From Rutpela maculata (lineage: Eukaryota > Arthropoda > Insecta > Coleoptera > Cerambycidae), in the NCBI GenBank assembly GCA_936432065.2, contig OW386286.2:117876902-117940901 (forward strand): a stretch of 64,000 nt of DNA, read 5' to 3'. The notes beneath the pieces were generated by a model. That model did not search any database. It was not told the origin of the DNA and saw nothing but the letters and a program-made list of their open reading frames with translations. Positions 1 to 11,329 of the stretch are shown piece by piece. Every line of letters starts with the position of its first letter. Position 1 is the stretch's first letter. Position numbers and translations under genes: made by a program.

Positions 1-284
1 AAGATAGAATACAGTTAAAAGATATAGTCGAAAAAAATTAATAGAAACATTATTATAGAAAATTTAGTCAGCTTTAATTTTGCATATTTGGTATGTTTAC
101 CTCCTAAATAGTCCAAACACAGACCTTAAGTCAAAAATTGTGATCTCGGCATTTCCCTCTAGAAACCATTCATTGACAGGACTATATAGGAAATTTTTTA
201 TCGGATATGTAAAATTATGGTGTGTAGGAACGAACCTTTCCTCCTTTTATGGGTGTAAAATTATTCACCAGTTTTTAATTTTAG

Positions 285-506
285 GTTCAAACTGGATTCG
301 GTAGAACCGGCGATCATTTTTGGGGCTTTGAAATGCATGGAATAGTACCAGATATTGTTACAATGGCAAAAGGGATTGGAAATGGCTTTCCTTTAGCAGC
401 AGTAGCGACAACGCCAGAAGTGGCTCAAGCCTTAACAAAAGCTGCACATTTTAATACTTATGGTGGAAATCCACTATCTTGTGCTGTAGGAATCGCAGTA
501 CTAGAT
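285..506 (+). CDS. AGXT2: AGXT2 internal exon (PLP-lysine exon)
   Basis: Internal exon of alanine-glyoxylate aminotransferase 2, a PLP-dependent class III aminotransferase expected in mitochondria, which transfers the amino group of alanine to glyoxylate. The exon is 222 bp (74 codons), phase 0 at both ends, bounded by a TTTTAG acceptor and a GTAAGT donor. It opens with VQTGFGRTGDHFWGFEMHG, continues PDIVTMAKGIGNGFPLAA, and ends HFNTYGGNPLSCAVGIAVLD. The lysine of MAKGIGNG is the expected Schiff-base lysine of the family. The substrate-binding N-terminal half must be encoded to the left of the window. Seen: frame, splice sites and motifs. Known: the class III aminotransferase signature. The reading frame is intact, so this looks like a functional host gene. 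Confidence 0.95.
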
Positions 507-1422
507 GTAAGTTTTCGTTTAGTTTTTTGTACATTCGTATTCTGGTAGTCATTACAATCTCTAGAACTCTGTTTTCACTTATTTCTAGTATTTTAGATAT
601 CCTGGATTTAAAGTTATTTTGAAATTTTTTAGGGAACGATAACAATGCATTTGTTTTTGAATATTAGACCTAACTCTATTTTAAACATCAGACCTATAAG
701 GTTTTTACCTTGAAAAAAAAATGTAAATCTAGATATTTTTTCAGTGATCCATTAGTGGGCGCGTCTATGTCATCACGTGTGCTCCTTGATGATACACAAA
801 CTTGGGGTATTTTTATTTTATTTTGTAGGCATATAACGATAGGAAATCGACCATTAGCTGTTCAGGAATCGATGCTGACTTTCTAAGAGATGTCGTCAAT
901 TTTGAAATTAACAAATTGTACATCGGCCTTTAAATCATGTTTATATTCATCTCTATGTCATCTGAGTAGCCTATTTAAATATCTAAGTAGCCTGTCATGA
1001 AGAGCGTAATTTAATTAAAAAAAAAATGGGATGAAATAAAAAATATTGATTGAGATCAAGTGAAAGAAAATTAAATGACTGATCTTGATGATTTTCTAAT
1101 TTTAGCTTTGGCATTCAGGAACAGAATAGTAATTCATATAAAAGATAAATAGAAAGTTTCAAAATTCGACATTATTATTTTAATATTATTGGTATTATTA
1201 TAATTATTATTGTTGCTTTTTGTTTTATTGACTTGCTAAAAATGTACAAATATGTATATAATGTGGTTAAATATCTATCTATCTTTCTATCCAAATTAAT
1301 TCATTTCGATGAAATCTAAAAGAATCTAAAATAGTTATGATATATAAAATAGGACAATAAGCACTCGAACGATGTTTACGTATTTTCAGTACTTATATGC
1401 GAGAGCTCGAAAACACGCCAAA
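507..1422. other. AGXT2 intron, no recognisable feature
   Basis: AT-rich intron sequence with short ATT-type runs near 1165-1210. I see no coding potential and no terminal repeats here. Confidence 0.5.
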
Positions 1423-1559
1423 AACGCTCATTTTCTCGCCCTCGAATTTTGTTTCAAACTAAATGGTAAATTATTGTTAATGATGACAACATCCTGAATA
1501 AAAAATTTCAAGATGAGCATATCTTTGGTTTTGAGATATGAGATATGAGATACATTTCC

Positions 1560-1626
1560 TCACCACCCCTGGATATGCTGCTAGAGGAGGCTCAGCCTCC
1601 CCTGCCTCCTCTGACGAGCCGCCACT
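1560..1626 (-). mobile_element. GC-rich hAT-like terminus (relic)
   Basis: On the minus strand the segment starts AGTGGCGGCTCGTCAG and runs through purine-rich GAGGCAGGGGAGGC to a GAGGCT-C-AGCCTC hairpin. From memory this resembles the ends of certain hAT (Zaphod/Buster-like) elements. Only one end is visible, so classification is weak. Confidence 0.3.
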
Positions 1627-1857
1627 TCTCTTGATTCCTTTTCATCCCCAAAAGATCTCGACGGTGTTCTGGGGATGAAGAACCACCAATTACTTTTCAT
1701 CCCCCATTACCCCATTGTAGGTGTGTCATAGAATAGTTACAAAAATTCTAGTTATCCTCCCACATTCATACGTACTGCAATCAAAATGCGATATCTGGTA
1801 CATTCACTATTTTTTCCCTGACTCAAGTTCATAATTCAAGATAAGGGGTAGTTTTTT

Positions 1858-1913
1858 ACCCTGTAATGGATTGCTTTCGTGTACTACCCTGTAATGGATT
1901 GTTTTCGTGTACT
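1858..1913 (+). repeat. 28-bp tandem duplication
   Basis: A 28-bp unit starting ACCCTGTAATGGATTG occurs twice in direct contact (1858-1885, 1886-1913) with a single C/T difference. It is a recent local duplication inside the older inverted-repeat element. Confidence 0.85.
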
Positions 1914-2716
1914 AGGTCGTAACATTCATATTAATAAAGCTTAGAGGATTCAAGCTTTTACACCAGTTATTGGAGCCTTTGTGCAGTTTGATATTGTATT
2001 GGGGTAGTTTTCACCCCCTTAAGGGAGTGTCTCGATTTCTTTGTGTGAACTTTAGTCAACACCTTCGTTCATGTATTCACCCAATAGACTTATATTATAT
2101 TTCTGTTCATGGAAGCTCTATAACTTAATAGCATCATTTTTTCATCCTTATATAGTTCAGAATTAATCAAAGGATATAGGGATTTTGCGATTTTAGATTT
2201 GAATTCTGCATAAAAAAATTCTAAGAATATCTTGATTGCTCTGCCAGAGCTGATGAGTATTTGTGGGGCTGTGTATTTTTTGATATGCTCCTATATTTCA
2301 TCACGAATAGCATAACTTCAATCCCTCGATCTCAAAAACCAAGCATATACTCATCTTAAAATTTTGTATTCACGATGTTCTCATTATTAACAATAATTTA
2401 GCACTTAGTTTAAAACAACATTTGAGAGCAAGCAAATGGACGATTTTGGGGTCACTCTTTAAAGTTTGTTTTTACACAAACAAGAATGACTAAATATGGT
2501 CAGGCAAGAAAAGAGTAGCTTGTTTTAAGTTTTCGGATATAATTTTACCAGTTCTCTGCTCTTTACATTTCAGAATTTACAGCTATAGTAATAAGCGGTG
2601 TATTGCATTCTTGCAACAAGTGATGGAAAATGGTGTTCGTAAGAAATTTTCCCACGTGATCTATGACACCATCATGTGACATTTCATTTTATTACATTTT
2701 AATATATATTTTTTAG

Positions 2717-2965
2717 ATAATCAAAGAAGAAAAACTTCAAGAAAATAGCAAAGAAGTTGGTACTTACCTATTACTAGAATTGGAAAAGTTAAAATCTCAA
2801 TTTCATATTATTGGTGACGTCCGTGGTAAGGGTTTAATGATCGGCGTTGAACTTGTTTCTGATAAAGAATCTAGAACACCGTTAAACCCACAAACATTTT
2901 TAAAATTTTGGGAGTGTTGTAGAGATCAAGGTCTTATTATTGGAAAAGGAGGATTATATGGAAAT
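2717..2965 (+). CDS. AGXT2: AGXT2 internal exon (C-terminal small domain)
   Basis: Second AGXT2 exon in the window, 249 bp (83 codons), phase 0 to phase 0, with a TTTTTTAG acceptor and a GTAAGT donor. It begins IIKEEKLQENSKEVGTYLL and contains the conserved block HIIGDVRGKGLMIGVELV, ending IIGKGGLYGN. This is the small C-terminal domain that packs against the PLP domain in class III aminotransferases. It joins the previous exon in frame (..GIAVLD | IIKEEKLQ..) with no missing residues relative to the family. The preceding 2.2-kb intron carries an old inverted-repeat element. Confidence 0.95.
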
Positions 2966-3094
2966 GTAAGTTATGCTAATCTTTTACTTAATTTAGGTTT
3001 ATATATGTGTATTGCATCTGGTAACTTGTACTATCTATTTTGGATTACTTTTTATTTTCAGGTTTTGATTTGATTTTCCAGCATACGGTAGAAC

Positions 3095-3300
3095 ATTGCT
3101 GTCATTCCCGGAGAAGCGTAAGGCTTCTTCTTTGCTGGGTTCGATTGGGTCATGCTTATTGTCTGCAACAAAGGTCACATGGGGCATGGCACTCTTTTTG
3201 TATTTTTGTTTCTAGAGCTTGTCTACTTCAGAGTCTTCTGTTTCCTCCGGCAGTGCCTATGTCCTTACAGTTTCTTATTGGGAAAAATAGGAGAAAAAAA
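3095..3300 (+). mobile_element. possible LINE 3'-end relic
   Basis: Frames here read LLLCWVRLGHAYC and then, in another frame, AVPMSLQFL. These resemble the post-RNase-H region of Jockey-type LINEs (LCRLRIGHTxLTH followed by CxVPxTVxHIL). Frames are broken and the match is short. The open frames covering it show no other recognisable domain. Confidence 0.3.
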
Positions 3301-4139
3301 TTGTAATGTTTTGCAACTTGGATGTTATATGCGTAAGGTGGTTAGTATTCAGAAGCAAAATAGTTCCCTAGGCGCAAGTGGACGCTTCACCATTAAAAAC
3401 CACCCCCAGTACGCCCCGCCGCAGGTTTTTGATTTTTTCAGAGAAATAGTTGATCCCCCAGAAAATTTTATACTCATTGATAACATTCTATTCAATTAGG
3501 TTTTATTCATATTTCCGATAGATGCAATGGTTTTCGAGCAATAAGCTATCAAACTCAGTGAGCTCTATTACATACTGAAGTGAGCCCGCAAAACTATAGA
3601 GAGAGAAGCCATATCAGGAATGTTCTCTGTTTCCCTCGTATTTGTAAAACTATCTATTCAGGAAATAGAGACAGGGAATCTGCTAATATAGCCGTCTCTA
3701 CCAGTATGTCAGAGGTTATTCTAAGGATTCTTTTCCACTGCACATAAAGGAAATAAATCACTGTAGGTATTACATTGGCACATTCACATAATATATTTTA
3801 GTAATATTAATGTATGATTTTGTAAAAGTTCCCTGCAAAAGGCAAAAGAAGAAGGTAACGCATAACGCCGGTGTTCTGTCTGGTAACATATATTTTAAGT
3901 TTAAGTTTGTTCTGTTTTTACCTTTTTTGTTCGTATTGTTTGTAATAAATAAAAAAATAACTACACAGATTTTAATTTCCCACTGCACAATTTACTTTTC
4001 CTACTACACATTTTGTGTCCAACTGCACGTTAAAATAACCCCTGCAGTATGTATAGAGCTCAGTAATGGAACTAGGGGATTGGGTATGTTCTCAATGTAC
4101 AGGGTTTTTCAATGATGTCAGACAAAGTCCGAAGCCTGA

Positions 4140-4650
4140 TTCCTGTCGTTGAAAAAAGCAAAAAAAAATAATAAGAATAACATTTCTGCTGAAATGCTTC
4201 CTAGGCTCTACGATGCTCACGATATTCGATAATTTTCTAATTTTTACTCGTGAACGATATACGAGAAAAACTAAACCAGGACGAAAGTTTTAGTTGGAGC
4301 AGTAGTTGCTATTATAGCAGGAATTGTTCAATGATTCCCTGGTGGTGAACCCAAATCAATAAAATAAATATCCGTTTGGTTGCAAATAACATTCTTCTGT
4401 AACATTCTATCATCCCAACCCACCCTAACTCCGACACTACTGGTTAGTTTTTGATGAAGCTTTTCATAAACGAGCTACTATAATAACACTTTACCCTGCC
4501 AAGTTTGAAGTAGGCACTTTCAACCATCACTATAAGTAATTATTTAAAAAGTCTGTTTTAAGTTCAACTTCAAAGCATCGTAGAGCGCTTAGGAAGCATT
4601 TTAGTAAAAAAAAAAAATTCTTTTTTTTTTGTTTTCTTGACGTCGGAAAT
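4140..4650. mobile_element. inverted-repeat MITE-like element
   Basis: Arms of about 75 bp (4140-4216 and 4573-4650) are inverted copies, pairing AAATGCTTCCTAGGCTCTACGATGC-type sequence flanked by A/T runs. The interior has no ORF. It lies in the last AGXT2 intron. Confidence 0.6.
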
Positions 4651-5099
4651 CACCTTTGCTGTACAATTTTAGTCCTTTGTACTATGCTCGTAGGCATTAC
4701 TGATAAAAATATGAGAAGCTCGCGCCGATCGGGGCCTAACCTCTAGCTTGATCGCCCATTACTTGAAAACCATTGCGCTTATAGGAAATATGCATAGGAC
4801 CTTATTTGTAGTAAATTGATGAAGATCCTCCTGAATTGGGAACTCTTTGGTTCTTAAAGGTATGGCGCATATAATCCCCAAAGGGCAAAACATTATAATT
4901 TATTTCCTCTATTCGTAGATTTTAAGTCTAAAATTAATAGACTATCAGTTATTGTCAAAACGTATCCCTATAATTAGTTTATTATTGTTTAGTATTAGTA
5001 CTTTCTTTAGTACATGTATTGGGTACCTTCTCTGGACATGTCCCCAGTACTTTCGCGAATAGTTGGTCGATGTCCTTCTCAGCATTTCTTAGGCTCATT

Positions 5100-5720
5100 C
5101 TGTTGGATTTTGCCGCTGACACAATTTTAATCCAGTATATCATCCATCGCTGAAAGTATAATAGCTGTAGGCATCCTTTTGGTCACGCTGCATGGTGGTT
5201 TATTTTTCTTGATGAAAAGTAGAATGACCTTTGTAACTCGTTCGTTGAGTTCTAGACATTCCAGTTTTTTCGTCGTTCCTGAGAGAGTAGTCAGTCGTCT
5301 ATTTTGCATTCTTGTCTACTGGCCGGTCTTCTTTTTGTTGATGGATCTCGAATAATTATTAGACTCTTCTTGAAGTTTATTTTCGGCCTAGATGCGATTT
5401 CATATTTTCTAGGAAATTGAAAATAACTTGCACCTCTTTCGTGATGATTAAAATATCATAGACATATCGGGGCCCACAATATTTTTGTGTTTTTGTTCAT
5501 TTTCTGTAACCATCTATGTTCTCTGGTGAGTTGATTTTGATGAGTGATATTAGTATGTCGTGTTTCATTCCATAGGTAGAGGAGTGCTCTCCATACATGA
5601 TTTAGTGATAATTTCTAGGATTTGCTTCTTCATCCTTTCCAGTCCATAATTCATTCATACGTTGCTTATTTCATGGATCCAGGTGCATTATTTCAACTAG
5701 ATCTAACCATAATTTCTAGC
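5100..5720 (-). pseudogene. possible reverse-transcriptase relic
   Basis: On the minus strand, near 5475-5440, one frame reads RYVYDILIITKE, resembling the RYVDD catalytic block of a non-LTR or Penelope-type reverse transcriptase. Downstream frames are broken. A degenerate GHVQR-like tail is readable further along. Too decayed to assign. Confidence 0.28.
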
Positions 5721-7057
5721 AGTTGATCCTATGCTAACCCTCATCCAAGGGTCAGTTTCCTGTAGTTATTATTTCTCCATTTTCTTTGTCCAGAGTGTTC
5801 ATAAATATATAAAGGCTTTGGAACTTTATGTTAAAAAGGCAAGGATTAGAGATAGAAAAATAAAGAAAATATTCGGAACTGTTAATATTTTTTTTCAAAA
5901 TATATATGTTCAACACTTCACTATTTTATAAGAGTATAATAATTGTACACAGTATTTCATTAATTGTATATCACTAGTCGTCTGGACATTAATGCTGTAG
6001 GATCCTTTTCTCATACTAATGCGACATGACCAATCCTGTATACCTAAAAATACAGTGTCCTTGCCTCCTAATAAAGGTGCAGTAATAGCAATGTGAATCT
6101 TATTATACCAGCCGTTCCACCGACTTTAAATTTGTTAAAAATTGTTGCTTCAGTGATACAGTTTCCTATTCTGTAGTGAAATAGGCTTCCTCGATACCTA
6201 TCAAAGTATATTAGTTACCCCCGTGATGGAATTGCTGACAGCAGATTGGAAGTCCCAACTCGAAAGGGTGGGAAGCACTATAAATTCCTCGTCCTTAAAT
6301 AATGTCTCCGATCTCTTTTTCTATTGTGCGTCTTCTAAAGTATTTATATATTTCACTATCTTCTATTTTTTCGATAAAATCACAAATTTAAATGCCATTT
6401 TTGTTATTAGCGATTAATATAAATACATTCAATAAGCAATCATTTTCATCAATGAGTATTTTTAGAATACGCGCTTGCCTCGACGATTCCTATGAACACG
6501 AGCCGAATGCCGAACATGTCTGTACATGAATGGGAGATGGTCAAAATGCGTTCGTTTGTCGTAGTTTCAATTACAGTTTTGAGTGGTGTGCCTCTCAATA
6601 TTATTTTTAATTTACTCGCTTTCACTTTTGGTGTTCAGTGATAAAAAAAAATTGGAGCAAAATCATAACTCTGTACAGGGGACCCTTTGGGGGTCTAAAA
6701 GAAAAATATGGCTAAATTTATTGCGCTTTTGAAATCAAGTTTTATCCTATATACGTTGCCGTTTTCTACTTTTTATTATATTGTCTTCTAAATATATGAA
6801 ATCATCCATACTCGCTATTGTCGTTTTGAGATCCATTGTGACGTGAGGTTCACGTTTGTAGTGTCAACTGAAATTGGCTAATTGGGCTCGAGGTACTTTC
6901 TCACGAACTATGCATGTTCGGGCGTGTACTGCTTAATACGGTTTTTCATATACAAATTTAATATTTTATGACAACTTATCTATTTTAAAATGGAGTCTAA
7001 AAGTTAATTTTATCATTTATGTCATGTCAATAATCTGCACAAAATTATTTCTTCTAG
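5721..7057. other. AGXT2 intron remainder, no clear feature
   Basis: AT-rich sequence up to the terminal exon. Small open frames (for example 6223-6417) show no recognisable domain. I saw no paired terminal repeats. Confidence 0.4.
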
Positions 7058-7150
7058 GTCCTAAGAATTAAACCTCCGATGTGTATCACAAAGGAAGACG
7101 CAGATTTTACTATTAAAGTATTAAAAAGTTCTGCCAAAAAAGTATGCTAG
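7058..7150 (+). CDS. AGXT2: AGXT2 terminal exon with stop codon
   Basis: Last AGXT2 exon, 30 codons plus TAG. It follows a pyrimidine-rich TTTCTTCTAG acceptor and starts in phase 0 with VLRIKPPMCITKEDADFTIK, the usual C-terminal block of the family (..GGLxGN | VLRIKPPMCI..). It is shorter than 100 bp but the match is unambiguous and the frame joins exactly. The preceding 4.1-kb intron holds only decayed repeats. The three exons together give 187 residues of a protein that is normally about 500 residues long. Confidence 0.92.
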   Translation, partial: VLRIKPPMCITKEDADFTIKVLKSSAKKVC

Positions 7151-7415
7151 AGATTGTGCGGAGTACCTAAAACATAATATAACAAATTTTCTACTAACGC
7201 AACCTAGAAATTGATTGATAATGCTGCCTCTTTCATGGTATTACGCTGCTGCTTCATCTATAAATTAACTCAGTATGGCTCTATCTTTACAATACGTTAT
7301 AGTGAATTCACTGTAGGTTCACTAATCTTTAGCTTCATTAGGAAGGAGGAAAACGTTTATGTGGAAGTTTATTTTTATAAGAATAATGATTCATGAAATT
7401 AAAAAAAAATTAAAT

Positions 7416-7421
7416 AATAAA
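7416..7421 (+). promoter_or_regulatory. candidate polyadenylation signal of AGXT2
   Basis: AATAAA hexamer 266 bp after the AGXT2 stop codon, in an A/T-rich tract. It is the nearest perfect hexamer I noticed on the coding strand. In DNA this AT-rich the motif occurs by chance, so the assignment is tentative. Confidence 0.35.
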
Positions 7422-7636
7422 TATTTTATTTCTTAAGTTACATGTTTAAAGGCTAAATGTCATACAAATGTTTTTTTATCGAAATAAATACAATTTCACT
7501 AACACAATAACTTAGTTCTTATTCTCGCTATAAAGTTATTTGAGCGACATCTAGTTGGGACGAGAGTACTGTTTACTGCATGTACTGAAAATTACACGCT
7601 TACGTATTAAATGCAATATGACAAAAAAAATTATAA

Positions 7637-7846
7637 ATATCCTATAAATATCCCTAGTATCGAAATTATCGCAGCGACGAGTCATCAGTAGGGTAAAACT
7701 AACCTGTCTCATGACGATCTAAACCCAGCTCACGTTCCCTATTCCTATAAATGTCCCTGATAGCGCAATTATCGCAAAGGTAAAACTAACCTGTCTCACG
7801 ACAGGCTAAACCCAGCTCACGTTCTCTATTAGGAAACGTGAGCTGG
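7637..7846 (+). repeat. direct duplication ending in an inverted copy
   Basis: A roughly 105-bp unit (7637-7742) that includes GGTAAAACTAACCTGTCTCA and CCCAGCTCACGTTC is repeated with deletions at 7743-7830. Immediately afterwards comes a short inverted copy (AACGTGAGCTGG), forming a hairpin at about 7813-7846. Confidence 0.75.
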
Positions 7847-7849
7847 ACG

Positions 7850-8160
7850 GTCTAAACCTAAAATTGGGGTAAATAGATAAATCAAGCAGGTGAGAGTCCA
7901 CAAAATTGGTATTTAGTGTATATAAGAGAAGCTATAAGGTCTCAAAAAAATTTGTTGGCATTAGCCATCCCATTACCACCCTCACCACATTATTAAAGGG
8001 AGTGAAAAAACATTGTGATTTAGTGTGTGTACAAGAACCAAAAACCTCAAAATATTTTTTTACTTCTCCACCCCCACCCCACTACCGATGTGGAATATTC
8101 TTTTATGGGTTCCTGGGATAGACGATTTCAAATATTATATTATTAAAGTTCCATAAACGA
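7850..8160 (+). repeat. dispersed repeat family R1, copy 1
   Basis: This stretch (GGTAAATAG.., GTCCA-AAATTGGTATTTAGT, ATTATTAAAGG-AGTGAAAAAA, CACCCCCACCCCAC) recurs at 43490-43840 and 44510-44760 at clearly recognisable similarity. In the two other places it lies within a longer inverted-repeat element, so copy 1 is a fragment of the same family. Confidence 0.75.
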
Positions 8161-8309
8161 TTATTTCCACACAAATTTTTTTTGTTGTGAAAGACTTGGC
8201 TGGAAAATCTGGTTGTGGAAGTAGTGATTCCTTGGGCAGCGGTTTTTTGATGGTGGCACAGATCAAACGTCGACGCTTTGTCGGCCTTTTTTTAAAGATT
8301 TTCCAATTG

Positions 8310-8615
8310 ACTTTAGGCAGAGTTTACCATGGCATACTACGGCAAGTTGAAGATTCGAGTGAATGTGGAGAAGTGGGAAAGCAAAAGTATTCATGTACAA
8401 CTTCATTAAAAATAAAATTATTACACCTATTTCGATTACAGGCAATCAAACTCCAACCAGGGAGTGTGTAAAGTACTTAAGGGTTCACCTTCACAAAAGA
8501 CTGACGTTCTACAAACACATTAACGAAACTGTACGGACAGTCTATTTTATGTCCAGGACTCTGTACCCACTTCTAGCCAAGAATAGCAGAACAAGCCAGA
8601 CAGTACAAAATAGTT
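8310..8615 (+). pseudogene. Jockey-type LINE ORF2 fragment
   Basis: Two frames in succession match the connection after the reverse-transcriptase catalytic core: KLKIRVNVEKWESKSI, then after a frameshift VKYLRVHLHKRLTFYKHINE and LYPLLAKNSRTSQ. The family pattern is WKIxVNxxKS .. VKYLGVxLDxRLTFxxHI .. LYPLLxRxSxLS. The fragment lacks both the YADD part and RNase H, and it ends abruptly at the GC-rich hairpin at 8621. Confidence 0.7.
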
Positions 8616-8620
8616 ATTTT

Positions 8621-8736
8621 TATACAAGGCCGCGAAATTCCATTTTACGTACCGGGAGAAAAATTATCGCCGAGGCCGCTTGCGGCCGAGGCAAGATAAT
8701 CTCGAGGGCGCTAAAAAATTTCGCGGCCATGGTATA
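8621..8736. repeat. 116-bp GC-rich imperfect hairpin
   Basis: Outer arms TATACAAGGCCGCGAAATT (8621-) and the inverse AAATTTCGCGGCCATGGTATA (-8736) enclose an inner GGCCGC-TT-GCGGCC stem. GC content is far above the surroundings. It forms the edge between the LINE fragment and the recombinase-like debris. Confidence 0.7.
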
Positions 8737-8906
8737 AACACTATTTTTTGTGCAACCGTAAATTATAGTTAGTATAGATGGTGAAAATGACACCACCTTT
8801 TATGCTATATTTTGCTAAATAAACGCGGTGGACTTAACGTCAGAGCGTTTCTATGGAAACGGTATATTTAGAATGTATACTTGACAGTTCTCGAATAATT
8901 GTAAAA

Positions 8907-9050
8907 ATGTCTGAGAGCGTTAATGAGATTTCAATTTCTTGTACTCCTGCGGAGTTAAAAAGTATTATAAATTCGGCGCTTGCCAATTTAATATAAGAAA
9001 AATCCAAACGGATATACGAAAAATGTTACAGCGAGTAATTTTTGTTTATC
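8907..9050 (+). pseudogene. tyrosine-recombinase-like N-terminus (Crypton-like relic)
   Basis: ATG at 8907 opens MSESVNEISISCTPAELKSI, followed by INSALANLI, a stop, then EKSKRIYEKCYSE in the same frame. The pattern NLLPEKSxxxYEKxYxxF is characteristic of core-binding domains in Crypton-type tyrosine recombinases and related domesticated genes. A stop codon replaces one residue and a second stop follows. The catalytic R-H-R-Y region is absent. Confidence 0.42.
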
Positions 9051-9118
9051 ATATTTTAGAAATGTCAATTTTGAAGTGACTTAAACGTCAATTATTATGA
9101 AAGTGACTTTTAGTTTTT

Positions 9119-9240
9119 CGGCCGTTACTAAGGGGAACGGCCGTGAAATTGAATTTTTCTACGATTGTGCTGAAAGTCAAATTTTCTAGCTTCAAAATGA
9201 GTGCAGAAAATATCACTTTGCCGCACGCCGTGCGGCAAAG
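9119..9240. repeat. two short perfect palindromes
   Basis: CGGCCGTT / AACGGCCG arms at 9119-9143 with a 9-nt loop, and CTTTGCCGCACG / CGTGCGGCAAAG arms at 9216-9240 around a single C. The second is a perfect 12-bp palindrome with one central base. They lie in the same decayed element as the recombinase-like relic. A diverged direct repeat links 9178-9220 with 9383-9425. Confidence 0.7.
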
Positions 9241-9425
9241 AATTTGCCACACGCCTTGATTACATCTTCACGCACCGGAATAAAATAGTGTGTTTACATT
9301 AAAGAATTTTATATTACTTACTGGTAATAACAATTAAATTCTATAAATGTACATTAATTACACATGAATTGCAATTACAAAGTCAAATTTTCTTACTTCA
9401 GAATGACAGCGGAAAATGTCACTTT

Positions 9426-11329
9426 AAATAAAATCTGACAAGCAGCAAATTTAAAATTTTGGAAAGACTTTGAAAAGGAAAATAACTTCACAACCGTAAA
9501 AAAAATAGTATGTAATACACGTGTGGCAAGCTTCATTGCAAAACTCGTATGATAGGAACACTTGCTCCATTCCTTGTCTTTATCTCCCACGTCATCGGGC
9601 TGGGGGGGGGGGGGGACTCTTGGGTCTGGAGTGTATGCATAGAAGAGTAGCACTGAATATGGCACGTAATGTCCTCAGGAGCTCGGATCCACTCCTACCA
9701 TTAGTAAGAGGTCATATTCGTCTCACACTTAACGTCAGACGAAGTGGCCGGCGCGGTGCTGACCCAGAGTCAGTTACTGAGCTTCAGCCAAATCGTCTTA
9801 AAGCCCAAATAAGAGCTGCTGAACAGAAGACTCTGTTTAGGCATCTGTAGATAACCCCATGCTCGGTGTATACCATGAGAACTTAGAAACACTGGGTTTG
9901 TCGACTAGGCTGACATTTTCCTTTTTAAGGTCAGCTGGGCTTAAGTCGGAGACCAATATGGTATAATTAACACATTTGTCTACCAAAGCTGCGTAATAGG
10001 TGCAGAGGTGCCTAATATTACATAATGTACTATTCATTCATTTATTTATAAAATTATGTCGTATCAACAAGATCCAATCAGAATATAGATGAGTTCTGAG
10101 TATTCGATATCCAATAATACGATGATTCTAAAGGTCTTCTGTTGGTGGGAGTTAATTTGGCGGGCTGTCACTTTCAAAAATTTTGACTTTCCGACATCGG
10201 ATCAAGTTAAATAATTTTAATTTTTTTTTTCAATGTCGTAACAGCACTTTTATTTACAATTTGTGTGCTCCCAGTCTTTAAGATGCCTAAGAAACTGGTT
10301 AAAATGAGTTTAATCCTAATTATGGCTCTAAATGCCGGATTAAATTAAAAGACGAGTTGTACGAACACGCGGTTAGTCCTAACCCTGTCTTAAAAGATGG
10401 TTAAAAGCAATGACACGTTATACCAATACACTAACCTTCAGTTTTAAAGGTATCGGGCCCACTAACTTAACCCCGTAAAACTTAAACTAGGTCGTGGGAT
10501 GAATTAAGGAGAGGTTAATAAAAATGTAACTAGAAATTTTAACATTTTTGCCTTGAATATACAGTGTATATTGTAATTAAGTACTTAATATTGATATGGA
10601 AGATATGAAGTCACTCCACAAATTAGAAGAGATGACAGACGATGAAGATTTTGTAGAATAATTGATTTCAAAAGCGCAGCAAAACTATAACTTGATGTAA
10701 CCTGACTGTTAACACCCCCGCATCGTTAGCAACTTACACTTATATTTTGTTATTTCTGGCTTTGTTAACCTCGGGGTTAATTCAGATGGTACAACTCGCG
10801 AAATTTTAAAACCTATGTCAAATTTTAATACGGAGTTAGTTTAATAACTCGCCGTAGTATAAATTTGAGTCAGCATTTTAAACTAGCATATTTTCTTCAA
10901 AAAGTTGGTTAAATAACCCAAGAATTTGTGTGGTGGGCAACACGTTCAAGCTAATTTTCGCTGATTTGACAGAACTGACAAAACAGTTTTTTGAGCCTGT
11001 GAGTAACTTTGATCGCCGAAGTACCTACATAACATAGTTTGTACTAATTATGTACAAGTACATACTAAGTGAAAACTGTGTTATGTGGGTAAGTGGAAAC
11101 GTAAGATGAGCTGTGTTATTGTAGGCATTTTGTTTTGCTATACCGACTTATTGTGTTTATTATTTATGGTAAATATGGATTTAAATTTACATACCCCCCC
11201 CCCCCCCCCCCCGAGAGGAAATTATTTGAAGTTGTCAGTAGTAATCAGCGCTGCACATGCGTAAACGAGTAAATTTGGTTTAAACCATTAAGTAAACCCG
11301 ATTAACTTTGACGTTCAAGTAAAGCTCGT
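9426..11329. other. intergenic, unclassified; homopolymer runs
   Basis: Contains a 14-bp G run (9602-9615) and a 19-bp C run (11194-11212). The open frame 9521-9850 crosses the G run and shows no domain I can name. 10140-10980 contains several GGTTAA/TTAACC motifs but no paired ends were established. Confidence 0.4.

Larger units (their letters stand above)
1423..2452. mobile_element. old inverted-repeat element in AGXT2 intron
   Basis: About 115 bp at 1423-1538 recur inverted at 2325-2452 (paired blocks include AAATTATTGTTAAT and AAGATGAG-AT). The arms are diverged by substitutions and small gaps. No ORF lies between them. This looks like a non-autonomous DNA transposon; no target duplication was identified. 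Confidence 0.55.

Noticed and set aside
3152..3499. 115-residue plus-strand ORF in the AGXT2 intron
   Set aside because: No domain; overlaps a possible LINE tail in other frames. AGXT2 exons join without it.
9521..9850. 109-residue plus-strand ORF
   Set aside because: It reads through a 14-bp G run and shows no convincing family; a LINE fragment was considered but not supportable.
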